From positions 1 through 50,558 of the forward strand of contig JAEYOX010000073.1 in assembly GCA_023411265.1 (NCBI GenBank): a DNA stretch of 50,558 nt, given 5' to 3'. Of the stretch, positions 15,779 to 25,034 are shown in pieces. Within the stretch, counting starts at the first letter, position 1. Every line of letters starts with the position of its first letter. The stretch is from Bacteroidota bacterium (GTDB lineage Bacteria > Bacteroidota > Bacteroidia > Flavobacteriales > Weeksellaceae). Both the position numbers and the translations under genes were made by a program. The notes beneath the pieces were generated by a model, which searched no databases, was not told the origin of the DNA, and worked only from the letters and a program-made list of their open reading frames with translations.

Positions 15779-17140
15779 ATGAAGATTTTAACACTACCAG
15801 CATTTGAAATTTCTCTTGCCTCTCTGGCCGAAAACAGCAGAAGTAAAACCTATCTTCTCGCCGTTAGCGGAGGTGCGGATTCTATGGTAATGCTTCATCT
15901 GATGAAAAAGCTGGGATTAGATTTCCATGTAGCTCATGTGAATTACAAATTGCGTGGAGAGGATTCTGATCTGGATCAAAAAATGGCTGAGGATTTCTGC
16001 AAAAAAAATGCTGTTCCTTTTCACCTGCGCACAATTTCAGATCATGAAAAGGAGCCTTCGGGTTCAGTACAGTTATGGGCAAGGAAATTAAGATATGATT
16101 TTTTCAGGAAAATAATAGAGCATGAGCAATTGGATTTTCTGATGACGGCGCATCATCTTAATGATCAACTGGAAACTTTTTTCATTAATCTTTCCCGGGG
16201 CAGCGGCATTCGAGGCCTTTCCGGAATTCCTGAGAATGATAATAATATTCTGCGGCCTTTGCTCCGGTTTTCCAAAGAAGAAATTTACCGTTATGCTGAG
16301 GAAAATCAGATTTCTTTCCGCGAAGATCTGTCGAACCGGAAGAACGATTACCTCCGGAATAAGATCCGGAATAAAATTGTTCCTTTAATTCAAGAACTCA
16401 AACCGAATTTCTTGGAAAATTTTCAAACTTCACTGTCGCTTCTTTCTGAAACGCGGAAATTTATGGAAAGCAAATTAAAAGAAATTGAAACGCGATTGAT
16501 AGGTTTTTCTGATGAAATTATTCTTTTAGATAAATTCCTGTTTGAAGAGCAGTCAACGTTCGTGCAATCCGAAATTTTGCGCAAGTATGGATTTTTATGT
16601 TCATATGAAATTGAAAAAATCATGAAAGCGGAAAACGGAAAAATATTCTATTCCGACAAGTATATTTTGCGGGTAGATTACAATCATCTGGTAATTTCAG
16701 AAAAAGTAAAATCACCCAAAATAGAATCTTCCCCGGAGATTTCTTTTCTTCATAAGGAAAACATTCTCGAAAATGAAGATTTTATTTTTGAAAATGGACA
16801 GTTTCGGTTGAAAATGGCTTTGTCAGGATTTTCGGAACTATCAAAAGTTAAAAATGAATGGTATTTCGACCTTGAAAAGCTGAAATTTCCTCTCAAAATC
16901 CGCAAAACATATCCAAATGATGTTATTTTTCCTATCGGTATGATTGGAAAAAAGAAACTCTCAAAGTTTTTTAGGGATGAGAAAATACCTATTTTAGCCC
17001 GTCAAAATATTTGGTTGCTGTGCAATGATGATGATGAAGTTCTGGGCGTAATTCCGTTCAGGCAAGATCGAAGATATGCCGCCGACAGTACCACAAACAC
17101 TGTTTTAAAAATCTCAATACAGATTAAAAATGAATGTTAG
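15779..17140 (+). CDS. tilS: tRNA(Ile)-lysidine synthase
   Basis: A 453-residue protein from the ATG chosen here. The PP-loop ATP-binding motif SGGADS is at 30-35, followed by VAHVNYKLRGEDSDLD (about 58-73) and the MTAHHLNDQLETFFINL segment (about 121-137), all classic for TilS; the C-terminal domain with KFFRDEKIPILARQ (about 396-409) is also present. TilS converts C34 of the tRNA(Ile) CAU anticodon to lysidine so that it reads AUA. A GTG start at 15764 is possible but lies in the promoter. The last 11 bases overlap the DsbD-type gene, so the two are likely co-transcribed. Confidence 0.95.
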   Translation: MKILTLPAFEISLASLAENSRSKTYLLAVSGGADSMVMLHLMKKLGLDFHVAHVNYKLRGEDSDLDQKMAEDFCKKNAVPFHLRTISDHEKEPSGSVQLWARKLRYDFFRKIIEHEQLDFLMTAHHLNDQLETFFINLSRGSGIRGLSGIPENDNNILRPLLRFSKEEIYRYAEENQISFREDLSNRKNDYLRNKIRNKIVPLIQELKPNFLENFQTSLSLLSETRKFMESKLKEIETRLIGFSDEIILLDKFLFEEQSTFVQSEILRKYGFLCSYEIEKIMKAENGKIFYSDKYILRVDYNHLVISEKVKSPKIESSPEISFLHKENILENEDFIFENGQFRLKMALSGFSELSKVKNEWYFDLEKLKFPLKIRKTYPNDVIFPIGMIGKKKLSKFFRDEKIPILARQNIWLLCNDDDEVLGVIPFRQDRRYAADSTTNTVLKISIQIKNEC

Positions 17141-19187
17141 AAATTGGTTTATTATTGTTTTAGCTTTTTTATATACAGGAATTTCTGCCCAAATAAAAGA
17201 TCCCGTAAAATTAAAATTTGATGTACTGCCAACGGGAGAAAATGTTTATGAAGCCGTGATTTCAGCCACTCTTGAAAAGAACTGGCATATTTATTCCAAA
17301 GATTTGCCGCCGGACAGTGGGATTCCTACCGAAATGATCGTGACTTCAAAAGAGGGTATCGAACTGATTGGAGGAATTACAGAAGTAGGAAAAAAACATG
17401 ATGAGTTTTCTGAAGCTTTCGGCGTTCAGATTGTCTATTTTTCTAATAATGCACAGTTTAAACAGAAATTCAGGCTTAAAAATCCTGAAAAACCAGCCGT
17501 TATTTCGGTGGAGTTTACTTATCAAACCTGTGACGACCGAGTTTGTCTTGCTCCAAATACGCTGGAATTTGAAAAGAAAATAACACCTATGAACGCAGGA
17601 TCAGGTTCAGAAAATCAGGAAACTGCGGAGGAAATAACTGTACAGAATGAAGTGACTGTTTCGGCGGCTGATGTACCGACAACAGTTCAGCCGGCGCCCT
17701 TAGATCCGAAAAATTTAAAAGTTAATTCACTGGATTTCAATAATCCTTTGACCGATTGCGGAAGTGCTCCCGTGAAGCAAAGCGACAGTTATTTCACCTA
17801 TCTTATCCTCGGTTTTTTAGGAGGTTTAATCGCTTTGCTGACACCTTGCGTTTTTCCCATGATACCGCTCACCATGTCTTTTTTTACGAAAGGATCAAAA
17901 GATAAAGCAAAAGGAAGAAAAGATGCTTTCATGTATGGTTTTTTCATTCTACTTATTTTTGTTTTATTGAGTGTTCCGTTTCATGTTATTGATGGTATTG
18001 CTGGCAATATTTTTAATGAAATTTCCACCTCGATATGGCTGAACTTTTTCTTTTTCGCTGTATTTTTGTTTTTTGCAGGAAGTTTCTTTGGGTATTACGA
18101 CATCACCCTTCCGAGTTCCATTGCCAATAAATCTTCGCGGGCAGAAGAAGCGGGCGGTATGATCGGTATTTTCTTCATGGCACTCACGTTAGTTATTGTT
18201 TCTTTTTCCTGTACCGGCCCTATTTTAGGAACTTTATTGGGAAGCGCCGTAACGGGCTCCAGCAATATTCCGATGCTTCTCACTTTTGCTTTGGCAGGAT
18301 TCGGACTTTCGTGGGCCATCATATTCGGTTTGCTGGCACTGTTTCCTCAGGCATTACAAAGTTTGCCGAAATCCGGCGGTTGGATGAATACCGTGAAGGT
18401 GGTTTTAGGATTTATAGAATTGGGATTAGCTTTGAAGTTTTTATCAAAAGCGGATTTGGTTTCCAAAACATTTTTACTAAAAAGAGAACTTTTCATCGTG
18501 CTGTGGATTTTGATCGCTTTAGGATTGGTGCTTTATTTATTTGGCTTGATCCGTTTTCCTCACGATGATAAAAAAGCGAAAATATCCTCAGGCCGAAAAG
18601 TTTTTGGCATCATAAGTATTGGATTTTTAATTTATCTTGTTCAGGGATTATTCCCTTCGGAAAGGCCACGTTTGCAAATGCTTTCAGGAATTCTTCCGCC
18701 GTTAAATGTCAGTTATTTTCATAAGGAAGGAGAAGGAATTCTCGGATTGCATCCGGAACATGATTATTTCAAAGCTATCGAACAGGCGAAGAAGGAAAAT
18801 AAACCATTGCTGATCGACTTTACAGGGTATGGTTGCGAAAACTGCCGGAAAATGGAAGAATTTATCTGGAGCGAACCGGATATTCTCCTGTTGCTGCAAA
18901 ATGAAGTGGTACTTGCATCACTTTATGTAGATGACAAGGAGGAACTTCCCGAAGATCAGCAAACCAGAATCGATATGGGGAATGGAAAAATGAAACGGAT
19001 AAAAACCATTGGCGATAGGTGGAGCATGTTCCAGCAGGTTAATTTTAATAATAATTCCCAACCCCATTATGTGCTGGTAACGCCTGACGGTCAAGTGATT
19101 AATGCTCCCGTTTCCGGCTATATGCCGAAAGAAGATTTCAAAAAATTTTTGGAATGTGGAATCGGATATTTTAAGAATAATCAGTAG
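17130..19187 (+). CDS. DsbD-type thiol:disulfide interchange protein
   Basis: A 685-residue inner-membrane reductase with all three parts of the family. The signal peptide is about 1-20. The periplasmic N-terminal domain (about 21-150) has the redox pair C134 and C139 in TCDDRVC. The eight-helix centre (about 221-520) has the paired cysteines C240 in LTPCVFPMIP and C361 in FSCTGPILG. The C-terminal thioredoxin-like domain has CENC at 569-572. It carries reducing power from the cytoplasm to periplasmic thiol partners. A low-complexity linker (about 155-195) joins the first two parts. It overlaps tilS by 11 bases. Confidence 0.93.
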   Translation: MNVRNWFIIVLAFLYTGISAQIKDPVKLKFDVLPTGENVYEAVISATLEKNWHIYSKDLPPDSGIPTEMIVTSKEGIELIGGITEVGKKHDEFSEAFGVQIVYFSNNAQFKQKFRLKNPEKPAVISVEFTYQTCDDRVCLAPNTLEFEKKITPMNAGSGSENQETAEEITVQNEVTVSAADVPTTVQPAPLDPKNLKVNSLDFNNPLTDCGSAPVKQSDSYFTYLILGFLGGLIALLTPCVFPMIPLTMSFFTKGSKDKAKGRKDAFMYGFFILLIFVLLSVPFHVIDGIAGNIFNEISTSIWLNFFFFAVFLFFAGSFFGYYDITLPSSIANKSSRAEEAGGMIGIFFMALTLVIVSFSCTGPILGTLLGSAVTGSSNIPMLLTFALAGFGLSWAIIFGLLALFPQALQSLPKSGGWMNTVKVVLGFIELGLALKFLSKADLVSKTFLLKRELFIVLWILIALGLVLYLFGLIRFPHDDKKAKISSGRKVFGIISIGFLIYLVQGLFPSERPRLQMLSGILPPLNVSYFHKEGEGILGLHPEHDYFKAIEQAKKENKPLLIDFTGYGCENCRKMEEFIWSEPDILLLLQNEVVLASLYVDDKEELPEDQQTRIDMGNGKMKRIKTIGDRWSMFQQVNFNNNSQPHYVLVTPDGQVINAPVSGYMPKEDFKKFLECGIGYFKNNQ

Positions 19188-19246
19188 AAAATATATAAGA
19201 GCAATTAATAGATTGTTGGTTAATTTCGATGCATAAACAGATCAAT

Positions 19247-20029
19247 ATGCTGAATTACGAAATATCAGGTATCGGAAGAGAAGACCTTGTTTTACTACAT
19301 GGTTTTATGGAAAATATTACTATTTGGGATGAGATGGAAACTTTTCTCTCCGATAAATTCAGGCTGATAAAAATTGATCTTCCAGGTCATGGAAATTCTC
19401 CTGTGCTGGATGATATTCACACCATGGAACTGATGGCAATGAAAGTAAAAGAAGTGACAGATTTTCTGAATTTAGAAAATTTTCATTTACTAGGGCATTC
19501 TATGGGAGGCTATGTTTCACTTGCTTTTTCTGAAGTGTATCCGCAGTGTCTAAAAAGTCTCACATTGTTTTTCTCAACCTTTTTTCCTGACGATGAGGAG
19601 AAAAAAGAACAACGCAGAAAAAGCTTCAGGATTATTCTCGAAAACTTTAGAGCGTACGTTTCGGCAGGAATTCCGAATCTTTTTAATCCTAATGAAAAAG
19701 ATATTCTCGAAGGAAAGATGGAGATGGCAAAAGAAATCGCACTTTCTACCAAACCTGAAGGTGCGTTAGCTTGCGTAAAAGGAATGATAGAACGCCCCGA
19801 CCGAGCGCATGTCATGCATGAATTGGAAGCTAAAATTCTGATCATCGCCGGCAAACATGATGGTGCTGTGAAAACCAGTTTGCTTATTAAAAACATCCCC
19901 GATAAAACCAATATTAAATCCTACGTTCTAGATTGCGGACACAACGGGCATTGGGAAAAACCTGAAGTTTGCGCTGCCATCATCAATACGGAATTACTCC
20001 ATAATTTGCCGAAAAACCTGGTTTTTTAG
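19247..20029 (+). CDS. Alpha/beta-fold hydrolase
   Basis: About 260 residues with the alpha/beta-hydrolase core: LLHGFMENITIWDEM near the start with the oxyanion-hole HG, the nucleophile elbow LLGHSMGGYVSL with Ser85, KHDGAV supplying the acid, and CGHNGHWEKP supplying the His. The start at 19247 is chosen because TAATTTCG at 19221-19228, a near match to the -7 consensus, lies directly before the other ATG at 19229, which would then be in the promoter. There is no signal peptide. The substrate cannot be told; such proteins include esterases and C-C hydrolases. The gene converges on nrnA with only three bases between their ends. Confidence 0.88.
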   Translation: MLNYEISGIGREDLVLLHGFMENITIWDEMETFLSDKFRLIKIDLPGHGNSPVLDDIHTMELMAMKVKEVTDFLNLENFHLLGHSMGGYVSLAFSEVYPQCLKSLTLFFSTFFPDDEEKKEQRRKSFRIILENFRAYVSAGIPNLFNPNEKDILEGKMEMAKEIALSTKPEGALACVKGMIERPDRAHVMHELEAKILIIAGKHDGAVKTSLLIKNIPDKTNIKSYVLDCGHNGHWEKPEVCAAIINTELLHNLPKNLVF

Positions 20030-20032
20030 TGC

Positions 20033-21040
20033 TTAAAGTTCTTGCTCTTCAATTTTCTCTTTGAAATCTTCGATGGTTCCGTAGATGTCTTTATAATATT
20101 TTCCGCCAGCTGCGTTAATGTGTCCCCCGCCCTGAAAATACTTCCGCGAAAATTGATTGACATCCACATCATTCTTAGAGCGGAAGGAAATTTTAATGAA
20201 ATCTTCATACAAATCTTCCATGAAAAATGCGGACATTTGAGTTCCCTGAATGCTTAGTCCATAATTCACAAAGCCTTCCGTGTCTCCTTTCTCAAAGCCA
20301 AATTCTTTCAATTCATCACGTTTCAGGTAAAGTATCGCTACTTTTCCGTCTTTCACTACTTCAATTCTGGATAAAATCAGAGAAAGAAGATGAAGTCGGG
20401 AAACTGTATTCGTATCCCAGGTATTGGAAGTGATCATTGCCGGATCTGCACCTTTTTCGATGAGGTTGGCAATAATTCTGTGAGTTGTTGCGGAAGTAGA
20501 ACGGAATCGAAAACCCCCGGTATCGGTCATGATTCCGCAATACAGGCATTCTGCTATATTCTGATTAATAAGATTTTCTTCTTCCAATGCTTCTATAAAA
20601 TGATATACCATTTGCGAAGTTGCGGGAACTGAAGTGTCGGAATAGACGAAATCAAAATCCTCGGGCTGCTGATGATGGTCAATAAGGATTTTTACAGCAT
20701 TGGCTTTTTCAATCCACGGACCCACCAAGTTTCCGCTGCGATGGGAAGCATTAAAATCAAGAATAAAAATCATATCCGCTTTGTCGATCATTTCCCAAGC
20801 TTTTTTACGTTTATAATCGGCAATGGTAATTTTTTTGGCGTCAGGCATCCATTTCAGAAACTTGGGGAAATCATTTGGAACCACAACTTCAGCATCCAGT
20901 CCTTTTATTTTCAGATAATGTTGAAGGCCTAATGACGAGCCGATAGCGTCCCCATCGGGATTGTAGTGGGTAACAATTACAATTTTATTTTCTGGAATTA
21001 AAAGCTGATTGATATCTAAAAGTTCGGGTGCTGTAAACAT
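20033..21040 (-). CDS. nrnA: DHH-family bifunctional oligoribonuclease/PAP phosphatase
   Basis: A 335-residue protein with the DHH phosphoesterase motifs in order: THYNPDGDAIGSS (24-36) with the metal-binding Asp residues, ILDFNASHRSG (93-103), and IDHHQQP (120-126) as the DHH box. The DHHA1 domain closes with GGGHINAAGG near 304-313. NrnA degrades short RNA oligomers to mononucleotides and removes the 3' phosphate from pAp, linking RNA turnover with sulfur assimilation. The length is typical. It is divergent from rpmH. Confidence 0.92.
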   Translation of the reverse strand: MFTAPELLDINQLLIPENKIVIVTHYNPDGDAIGSSLGLQHYLKIKGLDAEVVVPNDFPKFLKWMPDAKKITIADYKRKKAWEMIDKADMIFILDFNASHRSGNLVGPWIEKANAVKILIDHHQQPEDFDFVYSDTSVPATSQMVYHFIEALEEENLINQNIAECLYCGIMTDTGGFRFRSTSATTHRIIANLIEKGADPAMITSNTWDTNTVSRLHLLSLILSRIEVVKDGKVAILYLKRDELKEFGFEKGDTEGFVNYGLSIQGTQMSAFFMEDLYEDFIKISFRSKNDVDVNQFSRKYFQGGGHINAAGGKYYKDIYGTIEDFKEKIEEQEL

Positions 21041-21082
21041 AAAGTTCGAGTTTTTGCAAAGTTACCTTTTAGATTTTAAACG

Positions 21083-21106
21083 CTGGTGTTTTGTGGAAAA
21101 CATCAG
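21083..21106. repeat. Hairpin-forming inverted repeat upstream of nrnA and rpmH
   Basis: CTGGTGTTTT (21083-21092) pairs with AAAACATCAG (21097-21106) around the loop GTGG, ten pairs with one G-T. It lies between the divergent nrnA and rpmH genes, upstream of the rpmH promoter. No T-run follows. Its role is unknown. Confidence 0.5.
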
Positions 21107-21133
21107 TTCGGGGAATAACATTTATGAAATTTA

Positions 21134-21164
21134 TTTGTCGGGTTTAAAAAATTTTGTATTTTTG
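21134..21164 (+). promoter_or_regulatory. rpmH promoter, full Bacteroidota consensus
   Basis: TTTG (21134-21137), 19 bases, then TATTTTTG (21157-21164), an exact match to both boxes. Transcription would start near 21171, about 38 bases before the L34 ATG. Confidence 0.75.
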
Positions 21165-21208
21165 CAGTCTGAAAATCAAGATATAGTTTTACACTAAAGA
21201 TATTAGAA

Positions 21209-21367
21209 ATGAGCAAGAGAACCTTCCAGCCGTCAGAAAGAAAGAGAAGAAACAAGCACGGTTTCAGAGAAAGAATGTCCACGCCAAACGGTAGAAGAGT
21301 GTTGGCTGCAAGAAGAGCAAAAGGCAGAAAGAGTTTAACCGTTAGTGCACAGCGCGCTAAGAGATAA
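21209..21367 (+). CDS. rpmH: 50S ribosomal protein L34
   Basis: A 52-residue, very basic protein: MSKRTFQPSERKRRNKHGFR opens it, followed by ERMSTPNGRRVLAARRAKGR and a KR end. This is the standard L34 sequence (TFQPS, HGFR.RM, GR.VL..RR.KGR). L34 is a late-assembling protein of the large subunit. It has its own consensus promoter and terminator and is therefore a monocistronic gene here; the rnpA partner found beside rpmH in many bacteria is not adjacent, and the next gene is ftsE. Confidence 0.97.
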   Translation: MSKRTFQPSERKRRNKHGFRERMSTPNGRRVLAARRAKGRKSLTVSAQRAKR

Positions 21368-21391
21368 TTCTTTTATTATCATAGTAAGAGC

Positions 21392-21425
21392 ATGCTTGAA
21401 AAAGAAATTTTTCAGGCATTTTTTG
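21392..21425 (+). terminator. rpmH terminator
   Basis: ATGCTTGAAAAA (21392-21403) pairs with TTTTTCAGGCAT (21408-21419), one G-T pair, loop GAAA, followed by TTTTTTG. It starts 25 bases after the rpmH stop. Confidence 0.8.
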
Positions 21426-21521
21426 TTGTTAAAATTTGCCAAACTTTAGGAGATCCACCGAACTTTATTTATTTTTGAAAGCTCGGATTTATTAAATAGT
21501 CATCAGTTTTATTTTATCATA

Positions 21522-22232
21522 ATGCCGCACAGAAACGAAACGGGAGATAATATCATCAACCTCAGCAATGCTACTATCGCACAGAAAAATTTTACCGTAC
21601 TAAGCCATGTAGATCTCCATATTCAAAAAGGAAAATTCTGCTACCTTATCGGAAAAACAGGTTCAGGAAAAAGTTCATTGCTGAAAACTCTTTACGGTCA
21701 TATTCCACTTTCCGGGGGACAGGGAAGCGTGGCAGGATTTGATTTGGCAAAACTTCGGACTTCAGACATTCCTAACCTTAGAAGAAAACTGGGAATTGTG
21801 TTTCAGGATTTTCAATTGCTGCCAGACAGAACCGTGGAGAGAAATCTGAAATTTGTGCTGGCCGCTACCGGATGGAAAGAAAAAACAAAAATAGACGAAA
21901 GAATTGATGAAGTATTGGGAAGTGTGGGAATGAAAACCAAAAAACACAAAATGCCACACGAACTTTCCGGAGGAGAGCAGCAGAGGGTAGCCATTGCAAG
22001 AGCACTTCTGAACCATCCCGAACTGATCCTGGCAGACGAGCCTACCGGAAACCTGGATCCTGAAACTTCCAACGAAATCATGACGTTGATGAAAAGGGTT
22101 GCTATTGAAAATCACGCCGCCGTAGTGATGGCGACGCACGATTATCACATGATTCAGAATTTTCCCGGAGAAGCCATTCGTTGTGAGGATGGAAAAGTTT
22201 CAGTTCTGGACACTTCTGAATTGTTCGAGTAA
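21522..22232 (+). CDS. ftsE: Cell-division ABC transporter ATPase FtsE
   Basis: A 236-residue ABC ATPase: Walker A GKTGSGKSS at 44-52, Q-loop FQDFQLLPDRTV at about 93-104, signature LSGGEQQRVAIARAL at 148-162, Walker B LILADEPTGNLD at 168-179. The combination of GKTGSGKSSLLK, DFQLLPDRTV and the short length matches FtsE rather than an export ATPase. FtsE works with the membrane protein FtsX to control peptidoglycan hydrolases at division. FtsX is not adjacent in this window, which is usual for this phylum. Converges on the following methyltransferase gene. Confidence 0.85.
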   Translation: MPHRNETGDNIINLSNATIAQKNFTVLSHVDLHIQKGKFCYLIGKTGSGKSSLLKTLYGHIPLSGGQGSVAGFDLAKLRTSDIPNLRRKLGIVFQDFQLLPDRTVERNLKFVLAATGWKEKTKIDERIDEVLGSVGMKTKKHKMPHELSGGEQQRVAIARALLNHPELILADEPTGNLDPETSNEIMTLMKRVAIENHAAVVMATHDYHMIQNFPGEAIRCEDGKVSVLDTSELFE

Positions 22233-22239
22233 TTTAATC

Positions 22240-22935
22240 TTACTTTTTCTGAAATACATGAAAATCACGGGTTAGCTTCAGATATTGTTCTGAATAATTT
22301 CGAGGCATATCTTCGATGATAAAATCCTCTTCCAAATAACGATGTCGTTGATATGAAAATTCAAGAATACATCTTCGTAGGGTACCGCCCCTTATTCCGA
22401 AAATATTGATCTTTCTTTTTAAATTCAAGGAAAATTCAGCCGCTGTTTCGCAGAATTCCGCTTCGGAATCTGAAGGAATAATGACACAAAATACGCCTTT
22501 TTCCGAAAGTAATTCCGAGGATTTGGATATCAAATTTTTGAAATCCAAGCTCGTTTGTTGTCTGGCGAGTTTGTCTTTTGACGAACGGTTTTCCGAAAAA
22601 TAAGGCGGATTGGAAATGATGGCATCAAATGTTTCGGCATTGAATGTTTTTATATCCTGATGTTTCGCCTGCAATCTTTCCCGAAAATCCGACTGGTTAA
22701 AATTAATTTTCGCAAGATTTGCCGCCTCTTCATTCAAATCGATTCCAGTGATTCTGGCTTCCGGATGTCTTTGGGCTAACATTAAAGATATAATCCCTGT
22801 CCCCGTTCCTATTTCCAGAATATTTTCCGCTTCTGAAACATCGCACAAAGCGCCAAGTAAAACAGCATCGGTTCCTACTCGAAATACTTTTGAAGACTGC
22901 CGGACGATAAATTTTTGAAATACAAAAGGATTCAT
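22240..22935 (-). CDS. trmN6: tRNA1(Val) adenine-37 N6-methyltransferase type
   Basis: A 231-residue SAM-dependent methyltransferase. It has the TrmN6/YfiC start FVFQKFIVRQSSKVFRVGTD, then the SAM loop EIGTGTGIISLMLAQR (41-56), DLNEEA, and the catalytic NPPY at 109-112 within AIISNPPYFSEN, which is the signature of N6-adenine methylation. E. coli YfiC modifies A37 of tRNA1(Val); the same role is expected but the tRNA is not proven. Its ATG overlaps the end of the histidine kinase gene by one base. Confidence 0.85.
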   Translation of the reverse strand: MNPFVFQKFIVRQSSKVFRVGTDAVLLGALCDVSEAENILEIGTGTGIISLMLAQRHPEARITGIDLNEEAANLAKINFNQSDFRERLQAKHQDIKTFNAETFDAIISNPPYFSENRSSKDKLARQQTSLDFKNLISKSSELLSEKGVFCVIIPSDSEAEFCETAAEFSLNLKRKINIFGIRGGTLRRCILEFSYQRHRYLEEDFIIEDMPRNYSEQYLKLTRDFHVFQKK

Positions 22936-24389
22936 TACAAATTCGAGGGAAGACTGATGGTGAATTTAGATCCTTTTCCAAGTTCAGATTTCACAGTTAT
23001 TGTTCCGCCATAATCTTCCACCATTTTACGAACCATCGTTAGCCCAAGGCCCATTCCGGAATTTTTGGAAGTAAAATTGGGCTCAAAGATTCGCTCCTGC
23101 ATATCTTCCGGAATGCCAGTTCCGTTATCTTCTACAGATATCATTATTTTTTTCTGAATAAGTTCAATATCCACGTTGATGATGGGATCTTTGGCGTCCT
23201 CCAAGGCTTGTTTAGCATTGGTGATGAGGTTGGTAATGATCCGCGTCAGGTAAATTTTATCCATGTGTATCATGATATTCTCTTTATTGGCATGAACAAA
23301 AATTCTGTCGTTATTGAAAATTTTGAGAATGGAGTGGATTTGTTTATTGAGATTAAAAGTTTCATTCACTTTTTCCGGCAATTGCGCAAATTGAGAAAAG
23401 GCACTGGAGACTTTGGCGATCAGATCAATCTGTTCTATTACCATATTGGTCATTTGTTTTAGTTTCTCCCGAATCTCGGGATCTTCCGGATCAAATTTTC
23501 TTTCGAAATTCTGAATATTTAGCTTCATGGGCGTAAGTGGATTTTTTACTTCATGCGCCACTTGTTTCGCCATTTCGCGCCATGCTTTTTCTTTTTCACT
23601 GAAGGCAAGCCGTTCTTTTTGATCTTGTATCTGAAGGATCATCTTATTGTACGCCATCACCAATGCGCCCAGTTCATCATTGTGATAATATTTGATAGGC
23701 TGCATTTCTTTTTCGAACAAGGTTATTTTAGTGATGAGATCAGAAAAATTTCTGATGGCTTTTGTAAGATTGTTAGAGATGATCCAACTAAGCCAAATAC
23801 TGAAAATGATAATTAGTAAATTTACCAAAACTATGTATTTCAGATATTTGTTGAGTACATATAGGTACGCATCGTCATTATGGTAGTACGGTAGATAAAC
23901 AATCCCAATAGGCTCCAGAAAGTTATTTTTCAAGATGGCGTAGGAGGACGTTTTTTTAGTGTTTACTGTCTGATCAAACTCTTTTACATCCACTCTTCGG
24001 TCTTGGGTCACGACTTGTGTCAGGATATTTTGGGGAACTTTTTTTTGAAAAACAAGATTGTCCAGTTTATTGGAAATAAGAAAATCACCGTTCAAATCGT
24101 AAATCACGATATCATGTTTATTGATATCAGCAATTTCCATGATTTTATTTTTCAGAACTTCAGGAATATCTTGGGTAGTAATCGGTGTTTGGCTCACGGC
24201 GTAATCCAGAGCAGCCATCAGAGCGTTAGTTTCCTCCTGCAGATCGCTGTGGCTTTGCTCTTCAGCATTGTTTTTAAGCAAATAGAAAGACAGCACGGAG
24301 GAACCTGCCATACTGAGGATGCAGACCAATAAGAATCCCCAGAAAACACGGTTTCGGAGGCTGTATCCCCGGTATTTACTCAGAGGCAT
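22935..24389 (-). CDS. Membrane sensor histidine kinase
   Basis: A 484-residue kinase. Two membrane helices (about 14-38 and 185-206) enclose a periplasmic sensor of about 145 residues without recognisable motif; a HAMP-like linker (about 207-260) follows, then the HisKA domain with phospho-acceptor His279 in AHEVKNPLTPMKL, a form typical of NtrY-like kinases. The ATPase part shows NLITNAKQALED (N box), VEDNGTGIPED (G1) and GMGLGLTMVRKMV (G2). No response regulator is adjacent, so it is an orphan kinase. It overlaps riboflavin synthase by 14 bases at its start, so the two may be translated together. Confidence 0.9.
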   Translation of the reverse strand: MPLSKYRGYSLRNRVFWGFLLVCILSMAGSSVLSFYLLKNNAEEQSHSDLQEETNALMAALDYAVSQTPITTQDIPEVLKNKIMEIADINKHDIVIYDLNGDFLISNKLDNLVFQKKVPQNILTQVVTQDRRVDVKEFDQTVNTKKTSSYAILKNNFLEPIGIVYLPYYHNDDAYLYVLNKYLKYIVLVNLLIIIFSIWLSWIISNNLTKAIRNFSDLITKITLFEKEMQPIKYYHNDELGALVMAYNKMILQIQDQKERLAFSEKEKAWREMAKQVAHEVKNPLTPMKLNIQNFERKFDPEDPEIREKLKQMTNMVIEQIDLIAKVSSAFSQFAQLPEKVNETFNLNKQIHSILKIFNNDRIFVHANKENIMIHMDKIYLTRIITNLITNAKQALEDAKDPIINVDIELIQKKIMISVEDNGTGIPEDMQERIFEPNFTSKNSGMGLGLTMVRKMVEDYGGTITVKSELGKGSKFTISLPSNL

Positions 24390-24972
24390 TTTTTGCTACT
24401 AATTTTGCTATATATTTTCCGATAATATCAAACTCAATATTCACCCGGTCTCCTTCTTTCAGGTTTTTCAGATTGGTGTTTTCCCAAGTGTAGGGAATAA
24501 TGGCAATGGTGAACCGGTTTTTCTCACTTTCAGCAACGGTGAGGCTTATTCCGTTTACTGTGACTGATCCCTGAGGGACGGTTACAAAATCGCCTTCGGG
24601 ACTATAGTCGATGGTGATGAGGTAGCTCCCCTCCTTGTTCCGGATTGCAATTATCTCGCCAGTCTTATCCACATGTCCCTGTACGATGTGTCCGTCCAAA
24701 CGGCTACCAACCTTGGTACAGCGCTCCAGATTCACTGCTGTTCCTGTGTTCCATTCCGATAAATTTGTTTTTTTCAAAGTTTCGGCAATGGCAGTTACGG
24801 TATATCTTCTTCCTGAAATATTTACTACTGTGAGGCAGCACCCATCATGCGCGACACTTTGGTCTATCTTCAGTTCATCGGTAAAAGGACAGCTAAGTGT
24901 AAAATGAATATTGGAGCCTTGTATTTCTTTTTTTTCAACAATTCCTGTTGTTTCTATAATTCCTGTAAACAT
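24376..24972 (-). CDS. ribE: Riboflavin synthase, alpha subunit
   Basis: A 198-residue protein from the ATG chosen here. It starts MFTGIIETTGIV, the invariant N-terminus of riboflavin synthase, and contains two homologous lumazine-binding halves: the first with VAHDGCCLTV (about 38-47), the second with GSVTVNGISLTV (about 134-145). The enzyme dismutates two 6,7-dimethyl-8-ribityllumazine molecules into riboflavin. An open frame extends 11 codons upstream to 25005, but the family always begins with MFTGI. The 3' end runs 14 bases into the histidine kinase. Confidence 0.96.
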   Translation of the reverse strand: MFTGIIETTGIVEKKEIQGSNIHFTLSCPFTDELKIDQSVAHDGCCLTVVNISGRRYTVTAIAETLKKTNLSEWNTGTAVNLERCTKVGSRLDGHIVQGHVDKTGEIIAIRNKEGSYLITIDYSPEGDFVTVPQGSVTVNGISLTVAESEKNRFTIAIIPYTWENTNLKNLKEGDRVNIEFDIIGKYIAKLVAKNASE

Positions 24973-25034
24973 AAATTCTAAGTTCTGTTCTAGAGAATCA
25001 TTCAAATAAAAAGAAATAGTTCCTTTTTAATTTA

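Noticed and set aside
21092..21100. TGTGGAAAA, which is TTTTCCACA on the other strand, a near DnaA box next to rpmH, a gene often found near the origin
   Set aside because: Only one such box was seen, it is explained by the loop of the hairpin at 21083-21106, and no dnaA, rnpA or AT-rich unwinding region with further boxes is nearby.
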